A program made the translations under genes and the position numbers. DNA of 64,000 nt from Bradyrhizobium sp. SSBR45G (GTDB taxonomy: Bacteria > Pseudomonadota > Alphaproteobacteria > Rhizobiales > Xanthobacteraceae). The stretch lies in assembly GCF_030159255.1 (NCBI RefSeq), contig NZ_BSCT01000006.1:124001-188000 (forward strand). The letters are read 5' to 3'. Below the pieces are notes generated by a model. The model was not told where the DNA came from and made no database searches. It worked only from the letters and a program-made list of their open reading frames with translations. This document shows, piece by piece, positions 43,858 through 52,030 of this stretch (positions within the stretch are counted from its first letter, which is position 1; each line of letters opens with the position of its first letter).

Positions 43858-43898
43858 AATGGTTGGACCATAATAGCTGCACAATAATGCATTGTCTA
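43858..43898 (-). promoter_or_regulatory. Promoter of boxCBAD with GntR-type operator (site G)
   Basis: Operator-like site AATGGT-TGG-ACCATA at 43858-43872 (9 of 12 matches, with a perfect TGGT-N3-ACCA core). Reading the minus strand: -35 TAGACA (43898-43893), 17-base spacer, -10 TATTAT (43875-43870), overlapping the site. boxC starts 23 bases downstream. It links the box genes to the same regulon as the P450/IpdAB operon. Confidence 0.7.
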
Positions 43899-44368
43899 GG
43901 AGGGGGTGGGTCGCTGGTTGGGCGCCAAGCTCACATAACGTGCATTATATTGCCAACTTGCAGCCTGCAGACCGGGAGCCAAAGCCGGAACGTCGGCGGC
44001 TCTGCGCTCTCCAAAGTTTTCCGAATGCGCACGCATTGCCCGGAAAAGGCTCACCTGCGGTGCTTCTCCTGATCACTCGCAGCGGCACGGCCACCGTTGA
44101 CACCTGCTGGAGCGCGAGACCATCACACGCGCTGCGGACGACGGGCAGGCCGTACGGCGCGCCCTGTCGAGCGGACGTCCGGCGATGCTCGATGTCGGCC
44201 CGGATCCGGCATGCACCCAACCACGCATAAACGTCATGCTCAAAGCCGGAGCAGCGGGTGGTGAGTCATCCTTGTTACGTGAGCAGACCGGTTTGCCGAT
44301 CATCGCAGGCGGGCCTCCTCGCGAACGCGTCGCTGTAGCCTGACGCACGCGGTGTATGCGTGCAAAAC
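43899..44368. other. Non-coding gap between boxC and marR
   Basis: 470 bases with only short overlapping frames on both strands, none with a ribosome site or family resemblance. I see no hairpin terminator and no further GntR-type site. Confidence 0.5.
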
Positions 44369-44869
44369 TCAATCATCCGACGTCGACGAACAGGCAGGCG
44401 CCTGAACTTTGGCAATGGCCAGCATGCATTTCAGGAAGTGTGCGCGGTCTTTCTTGCTCAGAGGCGCAAGCACGATGTCCTGCAGCTCGGCCGCCGCCGG
44501 GACGACCGCAAGCAAAGCTTCCTCACCCTTGGCGGTAATCTGGATCTGAATAGAACGGCGATCTTCCGGATTGGTCTTCTTCGAGACCAGCCGCCGCCCG
44601 GCCATGCGCTTGAGCATCTCGCTGAGGGTATTCCGGTCGCAACTGATGCGGTCGGCGAGAACCGACGCCGTCATCGGCCCCTGTTGATAGAGCGCCATGA
44701 GCACGCCGAACTGCCGCGGCGTGATGTCGCTCTGCCGGGTCAGGCTCTGATAAAGACCGTCATACCGGGCCTCAAGCAGCCGCAACAGAAAGCCGATGCC
44801 GCCTTCCAATTGCCAGGTGCGCGCAAGCTCCCCCGCCGAATCCTTTTCCATGCGTTTGCCTACGCTCAT
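44369..44869 (-). CDS. MarR-family transcriptional regulator
   Basis: 166-residue winged-helix repressor of the MarR group. Recognition region SDITPRQFGVLMALYQQGPMTASVLADRI and wing NPEDRRSIQIQITAKGE are clear, flanked by dimerisation helices. It is divergent from the HicB-like/Rieske operon, and a perfect 12-bp palindrome lies between them. Such regulators usually respond to aromatic acids or their CoA esters, so control of the neighbouring ring-oxygenase operon is the natural inference. An internal ATG at 44851 is an alternative start. Confidence 0.9.
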   Translation of the reverse strand: MSVGKRMEKDSAGELARTWQLEGGIGFLLRLLEARYDGLYQSLTRQSDITPRQFGVLMALYQQGPMTASVLADRISCDRNTLSEMLKRMAGRRLVSKKTNPEDRRSIQIQITAKGEEALLAVVPAAAELQDIVLAPLSKKDRAHFLKCMLAIAKVQAPACSSTSDD

Positions 44870-44999
44870 CCGGTTTCGATCTCGCTATGGCACCCGGCCG
44901 TGATCCAGCGGTTAACAGCTTGTTCCAATGAGCTCAACCCTGCCGCAATGCAGCGCAAGTTTTGAAATTCACACCATTGCAGAGAGATTGGATATTTAG

Positions 45000-45011
45000 T
45001 ACGTATACGTA
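45000..45011. promoter_or_regulatory. Palindrome, candidate MarR operator
   Basis: TACGTATACGTA is a perfect 12-bp inverted repeat in the marR / HicB-like divergent region, within an AT-rich stretch that also holds a possible promoter (TTGCAG at 44977-44982, 17 bases, TACGTA). MarR proteins typically bind short palindromes of this size at such positions. It is unlike the seven GntR-type sites. Confidence 0.6.
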
Positions 45012-45051
45012 TCAATTAAAAAGCGCGTGGCCGCAAACCAGGGAGGTCACT

Positions 45052-45363
45052 TTGCATCTGCGCGAATTGCTGGCGATCCCTTATCTCCTCGAAGCGGAAG
45101 CCGTGGAGAGGGAGCCCGGACAATGGCTGATCCGCCTCGCTTACCCGGAACTTCCGGGCTGCGCGGCGGAAGGCGCGGTGGTCGAACATGCGCTCCGGGA
45201 TCTCGAACGGCGACGGATCGAAATCATCGTCAGCCTGGTCGAGCAGGGCCAGCAACCTCCGATACCGCGCCAACCGCTCGCGACATCCGATCCACTCTGG
45301 ACCGTACACGATCTCGGCCTGTTGGAGCGCGTGACTCCGTTGCTCACCGCGGCAAACCCATAA
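45052..45363 (+). CDS. HicB-like small protein
   Basis: 103 residues from TTG 45052, with GGGAGG 5 bases upstream. The part GQWLIRLAYPELPGCAAEGAVVEHALRDL has the HicB/UPF0150 partial RNase-H fold pattern (strand, PxLPGC, acidic Gly loop, helix). No HicA toxin (short dsRBD protein) is adjacent, and the ribbon-helix-helix or HTH tail of typical HicB antitoxins is not obvious. It is the first gene of the Rieske oxygenase operon, 38 bases before the oxygenase, so it may be a dedicated accessory or regulatory protein rather than an antitoxin. Confidence 0.6.
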   Translation: MHLRELLAIPYLLEAEAVEREPGQWLIRLAYPELPGCAAEGAVVEHALRDLERRRIEIIVSLVEQGQQPPIPRQPLATSDPLWTVHDLGLLERVTPLLTAANP

Positions 45364-45401
45364 CGGCGACCTGATGCCATCGATTCGAATGGAGAACTGT
45401 C

Positions 45402-46721
45402 ATGCTCTCACAAGAAGACAATGAGCGGCTGGTGAGAGTCGGAAAGGGCACGCCGCTTGGCGAACTCTTCCGTCTCTACTGGATTCCGTTTCTGCCTTCG
45501 GCCGATCTGACGCAGGACGGCCAGCCGCGGCGGATCCGGTTGCTCGGCGAGGATCTGGTCGCTTTCAGGGATTCCGAGGGGCGCGTGGGCCTTGTCGACC
45601 AGGCCTGCCCGCATCGGGGCGCTCCCCTGATCTTCGGCCGCAACGAGGATTGCGGGCTGCGATGCGTCTATCACGGCTGGAAGTTCGACGTGACGGGGGC
45701 CGTCACGGACATGCCGGCAGAGCCGGTGCGTAGCCGTCTCAAGGAGCGGGTGCGCATCAAGGCGTACCAATGCCGCGAGCGCAACGGCATGATCTGGACC
45801 TATATGGGCCCCGACCAGGCCGATCCGCCGCCGCTTCCGAACGTGGAATGGAACCTCGTGCCGCAGGAGCAGGTGCATGTCAGCCTGCGCGTCCAGGAGT
45901 GCAACTGGCTGCAGGCCGTGGAAGGCGAGATCGATTCGGCGCACGCGCCGTTGCTCCATGGCCGCCTGGACGCCCGAGGCACGACGAGTGCGTGGATCCA
46001 GAAGCGGGACCTTCGCCCGACATTCGAATGCATCAAGCAGGATTTCGGGATGAGCATCGCTGCGCGACGCAACTACGACGCCAACACGCTCTACTGGCGC
46101 GTGAACCAGTTCATGCTGCCGTTCTACACGCTGGTCCCGCCCCTGTCTCCGTTCCCGGATCTCAGCGGGCACGCCTGGGTGCCGATCGACGACGAGACCA
46201 CGCTCTGCATCATGTTCTCATACCATCCTTCCGAGCCGCTCCGCCCCAAGACACGGCAGATCTTCGCGGAAGGGCACAATGGCCGCGAAAGCGGGCACGC
46301 CAGTCGCAACGCGCTCGTTCAGCATGCCGTGACGGTCCCCTATGCCGGCTACTGGACCAGGTACAATCCGCAGAACGGCTTCCAATTCGACTACGAGGCC
46401 CAGCGTACGACCTGGTTCTCGGGCTTGCCCGGGCTGTGGGTGCAGGACGGTGCCTGCCAGAGCGGGGTTTCACCGATCTTCGACCGGACAAAAGAGAATC
46501 TCTGCTCGAGCGATACCGGCATCGCGATGACGCGCCGCTTCATCCTCGAAGCGCTGGGCGCCTATCGCGATCATGGCACCAAGCCAAAGGGCGTGGCTGA
46601 TCCCGACGTGTTCATGGTGCGAGCCGTGTCCTTGCGACTTCCTCCGGAGGATTCCTGGGTCGACGTCGGCGCGCCGTTCATGCAGGCCAAGCTCGGCGCC
46701 GATTTCGGATACGAGATGTGA
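45402..46721 (+). CDS. Rieske non-heme iron oxygenase, phthalate 4,5-dioxygenase-like
   Basis: Oxygenase alpha subunit of 439 residues. The Rieske [2Fe-2S] ligands are in CPHRGAPLIFG and CVYHGWKFD (CxH...CxxH). The mononuclear-iron region EGEIDSAHAPLLHGRLDARG corresponds to the D-x-x-H...H site. Length and single-subunit form fit the phthalate 4,5-dioxygenase/vanillate demethylase group. The reductase gene overlaps its stop (GTGA). The likely role is hydroxylation or O-demethylation of an aromatic acid, but the substrate is not defined by sequence. Confidence 0.92.
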   Translation: MLSQEDNERLVRVGKGTPLGELFRLYWIPFLPSADLTQDGQPRRIRLLGEDLVAFRDSEGRVGLVDQACPHRGAPLIFGRNEDCGLRCVYHGWKFDVTGAVTDMPAEPVRSRLKERVRIKAYQCRERNGMIWTYMGPDQADPPPLPNVEWNLVPQEQVHVSLRVQECNWLQAVEGEIDSAHAPLLHGRLDARGTTSAWIQKRDLRPTFECIKQDFGMSIAARRNYDANTLYWRVNQFMLPFYTLVPPLSPFPDLSGHAWVPIDDETTLCIMFSYHPSEPLRPKTRQIFAEGHNGRESGHASRNALVQHAVTVPYAGYWTRYNPQNGFQFDYEAQRTTWFSGLPGLWVQDGACQSGVSPIFDRTKENLCSSDTGIAMTRRFILEALGAYRDHGTKPKGVADPDVFMVRAVSLRLPPEDSWVDVGAPFMQAKLGADFGYEM

Positions 46722-47719
46722 GTCGGACGTCCTCTCAACTGACAGAGGATGGCGCCACGGCTGAGCGTGTCATCCCGGTTCGCGTCAAGCGGATGACCTA
46801 CGAGGCCGAACGCATCAATTCCTACGAGTTGGTGCCGCCGGGCGGAGGCGAACTCGATCCATTCACGGCCGGCAGTCACATCGATCTGCACCTGCCGGAC
46901 AAGATGATCCGGAGCTATTCGCTGTTGAACGACCAGCGCGAGCGGCATCGCTACGTCATCGCGGTCAACAAGGACGCCGCGAGCCGGGGAGGGTCGAGCT
47001 TCCTCCACGACCATGTCAGGGTGGGCGACATCTTGACGGTTTCGGCTCCCAAGAACAATTTTCTGCTCCGCGAAGATGCGGAGACATCCGTCCTGATCGC
47101 CGGGGGCATCGGCATCACGCCCTTGCTATCGATGATCCGCCGGCTTGAATGTCTGGGACGCCGCTGGGACTTGTTCTATGCCGCGAGGACGCGTGCTGCC
47201 GCGGCGTTTCTCGATGAGATTGGCAGCTTGCGTCCCAACGTCCATCTCAATCTGCATGTCGACGTCGACGACGAGCGCTCGGGGCGGATGTTCGACGTGG
47301 CGTCGATCGTCAAACAAGCGCCCGCGCAAGCTCATCTGTACTGCTGCGGCCCCGCGCCGATGCTGGAGGCGTTCGAGGCCGCCGCGGCCGACCGTCCCGA
47401 GGGTTGCGTCCACGTCGAGTATTTCCAGGCCAGGGAGGCCCCGGCGCTCGAGGGTGGCTTCGAGGTACGGCTGGCCAGAAGCAACCGCACCGTCGCAGTG
47501 GAAGCGGGCAGAACCATTTTGGGTTCGCTCCTCGAGGCCGGAATCACACCCAACTACGCCTGCAGCGAGGGTGTCTGCGGCACCTGCGAGACGCGTGTGC
47601 TGGAAGGAACACCGGACCATCGCGACCAATATCTGAGCGAGGAAGAGCATGCCTCCAACAAGACTATCATCATCTGCTGCTCAGGCTCCAGGACGCGCAC
47701 GCTCGTGTTGGACCTCTAG
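46718..47719 (+). CDS. Phthalate dioxygenase-type reductase (FMN, NAD, [2Fe-2S])
   Basis: 333-residue electron-transfer partner of the Rieske oxygenase. Domain order is flavin-binding (RSYSLLNDQ), NAD-binding (AGGIGITPLLSMIRRLE, YCCGPAPML) and C-terminal plant-type ferredoxin with CSEGVCGTCETRVLEG and a last Cys in IICCSGS. This order is specific to class IA reductases. It starts at GTG 46718, overlapping the oxygenase stop by 4 bases, so the two are co-translated. Confidence 0.93.
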   Translation: MSRTSSQLTEDGATAERVIPVRVKRMTYEAERINSYELVPPGGGELDPFTAGSHIDLHLPDKMIRSYSLLNDQRERHRYVIAVNKDAASRGGSSFLHDHVRVGDILTVSAPKNNFLLREDAETSVLIAGGIGITPLLSMIRRLECLGRRWDLFYAARTRAAAAFLDEIGSLRPNVHLNLHVDVDDERSGRMFDVASIVKQAPAQAHLYCCGPAPMLEAFEAAAADRPEGCVHVEYFQAREAPALEGGFEVRLARSNRTVAVEAGRTILGSLLEAGITPNYACSEGVCGTCETRVLEGTPDHRDQYLSEEEHASNKTIIICCSGSRTRTLVLDL

Positions 47720-47821
47720 GCGCACTCGCAGTTGGAGTTCTCCCCGTAAGCCATTGATCTGCAATGGCCGGAAACTGGCGCAGTTGGAAAAATTCTCTTG
47801 AGAAATCAATCGCGATAGCGT

Positions 47822-47868
47822 GTCTCTTAATCAGCGGGTCCTAGGTTCGAGCCCTAGTGCGCCCACCA
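47822..47868 (+). other. 3' half of tRNA-Lys(CTT), probable integration (att) site
   Basis: From the anticodon loop (CTCTTAA, anticodon CTT at 47826-47828) through a perfect T-arm (CTAGG-TTCGAGC-CCTAG) and the 3' acceptor strand TGCGCCC to discriminator A and CCA at 47866-47868. The D-arm, the 5' acceptor and the 5' anticodon-stem strand are missing upstream, so this is not a functional tRNA. Duplicated 3' halves of tRNA genes are the standard attachment sites of tyrosine-recombinase islands, and an integrase relic lies 57 bases away. Confidence 0.85.
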
Positions 47869-47925
47869 AGCCTTTCAAGGACGTATGATATAGCCGGCCA
47901 AGTCATTCCGACAAACGGTCAGCGG

Positions 47926-49143
47926 CTATTCCGACAAACCGGCTGCTTTTGTTCGCTCCTCCCGGCGCTTTTTTGACCCCGAGATCACCTGTTTGCGGGT
48001 CCGCTTCGCATAGGTTGGCAGTTGTCGACTCGACCTGCGTCGGCCTGCGGCACGCAACTCAGCGTATGTCAGGTCACTGTCTGCCCCTTCCGTGAAGCCG
48101 CCGTGGCGGAATGAAGTGAAGGACAATTCGCTTCGCAGAGACGCGGCTCTGATGATCTTTTTGACCACGGCCCGCAGATACCGCAGATCTCGCCGCTGGG
48201 TGATCCAGGGCACGAGCGCGTTCCCTCAGCGACTTTGGCGATCGCGCCGAAACATCAGGCCCGCCGCCATTCGCGATTTGATCTCATCGAGCTCGGCCAT
48301 CAATTCGGGGAACAGCGTCTCGCCTGCGTCGTCGAACAGAGGCCACCAAGCCTCCTCCCCATTCTTGGGGTGGACGACCTTGACACTGTTCGGACGCTCC
48401 TTCGGCCGGTCGTGGGAAATCTCGAACGCGCCGAAGACGTGCTCCTCGCGTTGCAGCCATTCCCAGCTGAGAAGAGCGGCGGTCGCAACCGACCGATAAC
48501 CCATCTCGTTCGCCTTTCGACGAAAGGCGACGAGTTCTTCCCATGTGGCGGTTGGCGTCTCTCGTGCTGCTTGGTTTGGCGCACGAGCTTTCAGGCCCAT
48601 GCGAGAGAACGGGTTGATGGCGGGACGCCCTTCTCCCTGGCGCGGTGGCCAACGAACCAGGCTCGCCGACAAGCGACCATGGCGGCGTTCGCAAAATGCC
48701 GACGTTCGCGATGAAATGATATTGCCGTCCTTGTCTCTTTCTTCAACAACCAGCAGCTTTGCCTAGATAGCGTCGACGAAGCCCTTCGTGAATTGACCGA
48801 TTTGCTTTGAGCCCGCTCGAGTCCCATCCTTGAGCATATGGTTGGCGAAGAGCGACAAGCCTTGATCATAAAGTCGTTGGGTCTTGTGATCGATCTCTTT
48901 CCATTTCTGATGCGACTTGAAGATGCTCACCAGCCAATCAAACGTCCCTGGGACAAGCGAAGGCGGACCAAGGTCGGTCAGTCCTCGCGAGCGCCAGCTG
49001 TCGAATGCTGGAAGCAAGACCGTTTCGGCTCGCTCTACTGCAGCCGTGTAATCCTTGCCTAATGCCTCAGCTTTGATCTCGCAGCCCTGCTTGCGTGACC
49101 AGGTCGGTGGCTCGAAAAAGTAAGCCCATCGCCCATTCTTCAA
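47926..49143 (-). pseudogene. Tyrosine-type integrase with two in-frame stops
   Basis: One continuous frame on the minus strand reads as a rhizobial island integrase of about 405 residues, interrupted by TAG at 48763-48765 and TGA at 48226-48228. Segments are: N-terminal SAM-like DNA-binding part (DWLVSIFKSHQKWKEI, TQRLYDQGL), middle (TWEELVAFRRKANEMG, LLSWEWLQREEHVFG, RPKERPNSVKVVHPK), and the catalytic C-terminus with SFTSFRHGGFTEGAD and RQLPTYAKRT (Arg/His/Tyr region). Because the frame is conserved across both stops, inactivation is recent. It begins at TTG 49143. Confidence 0.85.
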
Positions 49144-49413
49144 CGGCTTGCGCCGGCAGCGTTTTCGCGCGCACTAGTGGATCGAGCTGGCATCACCACG
49201 CTGAGGTCCTGCGTCGCCAGGCAGCGGAGCTGTCTAGCTCGCAAGCCTATTCCGCAAAGTGCCGCGCAATCGCGATCTGTACCAACGTCTAACAATGATA
49301 CGACCAAAGCATATTTTTTGGCGACTGCTGACCGTTTCATATCGACCCTGCAAAGGCTTAGCCTCGTCGCGTGCCATTTGGCTGACGAACGCCGACGAGT
49401 AGGGAGGTAGGCC
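49144..49413. other. Non-coding gap between integrase relic and exported-protein operon
   Basis: 270 bases with no convincing gene. Small frames on both strands have no ribosome site. It probably holds the promoter of the operon that starts at 49414, but I cannot define -35 and -10 elements with confidence. Confidence 0.4.
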
Positions 49414-50523
49414 GTGTCTGGATGGACGCTGGCAGCGCTGATTGCATCGAGCTTGGCCGCCTTTCTCTTCGGCTACCTCGCCCTCTTCCCTGTTCCGGCA
49501 TCGCCAGTCGTTTGGGCTGCTCCCCCGCCGCCGGGGTTCACGGGCAGATTTGCTCCCAATCGTCGTCTCGAGCACCTCCGGATGATCGCTCTGGGCGGCC
49601 AGGTCGGACCAGAGCATGTCACCATAGCGCGGGACGGTCGAGTTTGCGCCGCGATGACGAGTGGGGCGATCGTTTGCTTGGATCCAGATGGACAAGACTT
49701 GAAAATCCTCGCCGAGACCGGCGGTCGTGTTCTGGGTATCGCTTTCGATGCGAGCGGAAGGATGATCCTCGCCGACGCCATGCGCGGCTTGTTAGCAATC
49801 GATGCGGCGGGAGGAATCTCGGTTCTCGCCGAGCAGGTGGCGCCTGGCGATCCGATCCGCTACGCGAATGCTCTCGACATTGGGCCCGATGGAACGATCT
49901 ACTTTACCGATTCGTCTACGCGCTTCGCACCGAGAGAATGGGGCGGCACTTATCAGGCCAGCGTGCTCGACATCATGGAGCAGTCAGCCACCGGCCGCGT
50001 GCTGGCCTATGATCCTCGAACGGGCCGCACTGTGATCGTGGCACGCGGCTTTTCCTTCAGCAATGGGATCGCTGTTTCGGCAGACGGGCAGTTGCTGTTC
50101 GTCAGCGAGACCGGCCGTTACAGAGTCTGGAAGGTCGCGAGCAGTGCCAGAAATATCGGGATCGGCAATGGCACGGATCAGGCGTCGGTTCTGCTCGACA
50201 ATCTTCCTGGTTACCCTGACAACCTTACGCGCGGCGAGGGCGGCCGCTATTGGCTAGGTCTGTTTCGTCCGCGCAACCCGGCCGCTGACCGCCTTGCGCC
50301 GTATCCCTTTCTCCGAAAGGTTCTGCTGCGGTTGCCGCGCGCCCTTCTCCCGCTGGGCAAGCCATATGGTCATGTCCTCGCGTTCAATGAGCACGGAGTC
50401 ATTGTCGAAACCTTGCAGGACCCCTCTGGAGCGTATCCCGAAACGACAGGCGCAACGGAATTTGGAGGGCGCCTGTATATCCACAGTCTCACTGCGCCTT
50501 CTTTGGGGTGGTTGTCCCTATGA
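49414..50523 (+). CDS. SMP-30/strictosidine synthase-like beta-propeller protein
   Basis: 369 residues with an N-terminal membrane anchor or signal (about residues 4-26). The rest is a six-bladed propeller of the gluconolactonase/strictosidine-synthase group: GIAFDASGRMILADAMRGL, NALDIGPDGTIYFTDSSTRF, GFSFSNGIAVSADGQLLFVSETGRYRVWK and LPGYPDNLTRGEGGRYWLGL, which match the APMAP/strictosidine synthase pattern. A lactonase or esterase acting outside the cytoplasm is the likely role. The metal ligands cannot be assigned by eye. First of four genes; its stop overlaps the next start. Confidence 0.85.
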   Translation: MSGWTLAALIASSLAAFLFGYLALFPVPASPVVWAAPPPPGFTGRFAPNRRLEHLRMIALGGQVGPEHVTIARDGRVCAAMTSGAIVCLDPDGQDLKILAETGGRVLGIAFDASGRMILADAMRGLLAIDAAGGISVLAEQVAPGDPIRYANALDIGPDGTIYFTDSSTRFAPREWGGTYQASVLDIMEQSATGRVLAYDPRTGRTVIVARGFSFSNGIAVSADGQLLFVSETGRYRVWKVASSARNIGIGNGTDQASVLLDNLPGYPDNLTRGEGGRYWLGLFRPRNPAADRLAPYPFLRKVLLRLPRALLPLGKPYGHVLAFNEHGVIVETLQDPSGAYPETTGATEFGGRLYIHSLTAPSLGWLSL

Positions 50524-51134
50524 ATTGGCACATGTGCTTGCTAGGCGCGGCGGTGGTCGCATCGCTTGGAACTTCAGGAGGTAGTGCCGGACAGCCGCGC
50601 GATACCGATCGCGGTCGTGAAGAGATCTTCATTCTGCGAAGCGTCCGTGAACCAGCTGCGGCACACGCTGGGTTCTGTGCGGCGGAGCGCATCGGCTTCG
50701 CTCCGTTTACCCATGACGCGGAACGGCTTTTCAGCTTCTGGAGCGTGCGCGCCGATCGGGCCGGCAGGGTGTTAAACGGGCATCGGCGTCGTGTTGCGAC
50801 GCTGCGCGGCTGCTTCGGGGCCACAGACCAGGCCGCGCGGCAATACTTCCATGCCGATATCGAACTGGGACAGCTGGCGATGAAGGGACGGGGCGAGTGC
50901 CAGGCCCTGTTGCTCGACAACCCCGAGAAGGGGCTTTTTCCGGTCCACTGTCATCTGATCCTCAGCGGACTGCGTGCGCCGTATGTGGGCGGAACGCTGA
51001 CCACGAACACGATCACGAGCCGGGCCCCGTTGGGATCCAACAGCGACCCTCCGGGCTACATGCAGGCGTCGATCGCCACCATCCGTCTTTGGAAGCAAAG
51101 TCCAACCGTGTTGAGGGATGAAAGGAGGCCATGA
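50520..51134 (+). CDS. Exported protein of unknown function
   Basis: 204 residues with a probable signal peptide (about residues 1-21, LLGAAVVASLGTSGGSAG). I do not recognise the family. Cysteines are at three or four scattered positions (FCAAERIGF, LRGCFGA, GRGECQAL, VHCHLIL), which might form disulfides in the periplasm. The start ATG 50520 overlaps the previous stop (ATGA), and its own stop overlaps the following start, so it is a real member of the operon. Confidence 0.7.
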   Translation: MNWHMCLLGAAVVASLGTSGGSAGQPRDTDRGREEIFILRSVREPAAAHAGFCAAERIGFAPFTHDAERLFSFWSVRADRAGRVLNGHRRRVATLRGCFGATDQAARQYFHADIELGQLAMKGRGECQALLLDNPEKGLFPVHCHLILSGLRAPYVGGTLTTNTITSRAPLGSNSDPPGYMQASIATIRLWKQSPTVLRDERRP

Positions 51135-51970
51135 TGCAGGGAGATACGGATATGGCTCGACGAACATTGCTGCAGGCGGCAATTCCAGCGGTCGTTGGGG
51201 GTCTTTCGCTTTCTTCGAACGCGGCTTCTGCCCAGACTGGATCACCCGCTGGTGGTCCGGCTCGCGATGGCGGTTCGCTCGGCGCCCGCCTGAAAGGCGT
51301 TCAGCACTTCGGTGTGACGGTTCAGAACATGGATCGCGCCTTCGAGTTCTACACCGAGGTGCTCGGCGGCACGGAGGTGATGCGCGATGGTGACTTTTTC
51401 GGCGACGCCATTCACAACACGTTGTTAACAGATCAGGTGATCGAGGCGGCCCGCCGCAACGTCAATCCAATGACCATGGGAATCCCGGATCTACGTAGCG
51501 GTGCCCAAAGGCTCGATGTGCGGTTCGTTCAATTCGACAACGTGGTGATCGAGCTGCTTCAGTACCGCGATGCCGCACAGCCGAGCGGCCATGGCGCAGC
51601 GTTCGCCGAGCCTCTCGATTACATGAGTCCGGCCTTCCCACGCATGATGCATATCTGTTTTTATATCGGTGACGATGTCGACTTCAACCGCTTCATTGCC
51701 GATCTCGAAGCTGAATCGGCGCGCCGCGGCATGGTCCAGGTGCGTGCCAACCGGGTGATCAGCGTCGCAACCGAGGAGGCGCGGCGGGCCGCGTCGATAA
51801 CGAGCAACAGTAATGGCATCACCGAAGGCAAGTCTAACGGCTGGAGGCTGATCTACTGCAAGGGCCCTGAAGGTGAGCAGTTGGAGTTCGTTCAGGCGCT
51901 CGGTCCGGTGAAGCAGGTGTTCGACAGAGCGGTCGCAGCGCGTCGGCAGCCTGGCGCCGGCCGCCTTTAA
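51131..51970 (+). CDS. Glyoxalase/VOC-superfamily protein with twin-arginine signal
   Basis: 279 residues. An early MARRTLLQAAIPAVVGGLSL stretch with RRTLL is a Tat signal, so the protein is probably exported folded. The VOC domain starts at LKGVQHFGVTVQNMDRAFEFYTEVLGG and continues to EQLEFVQALG, with His, Glu-type metal positions visible. ATG 51131 overlaps the upstream stop; ATG 51152, just before the twin Arg, is a good alternative and would make the Tat signal start properly. A dioxygenase, isomerase or lyase role cannot be told apart. Confidence 0.82.
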   Translation: MMQGDTDMARRTLLQAAIPAVVGGLSLSSNAASAQTGSPAGGPARDGGSLGARLKGVQHFGVTVQNMDRAFEFYTEVLGGTEVMRDGDFFGDAIHNTLLTDQVIEAARRNVNPMTMGIPDLRSGAQRLDVRFVQFDNVVIELLQYRDAAQPSGHGAAFAEPLDYMSPAFPRMMHICFYIGDDVDFNRFIADLEAESARRGMVQVRANRVISVATEEARRAASITSNSNGITEGKSNGWRLIYCKGPEGEQLEFVQALGPVKQVFDRAVAARRQPGAGRL

Positions 51971-52030
51971 GAGTCGCCCCCGCAACTGGGCGGCCATTAC
52001 AAAAACCTCAAACCTCGCATGAGGTGCACT

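Noticed and set aside
45052..45363. HicA-HicB toxin-antitoxin system
   Set aside because: Only the HicB-like half is present; no short HicA-like gene lies on either side.
47720..47821. Possible full tRNA gene upstream of the 3' half
   Set aside because: No sequence that can pair with the acceptor strand TGCGCCC or the anticodon stem and no D-arm is present before 47822.
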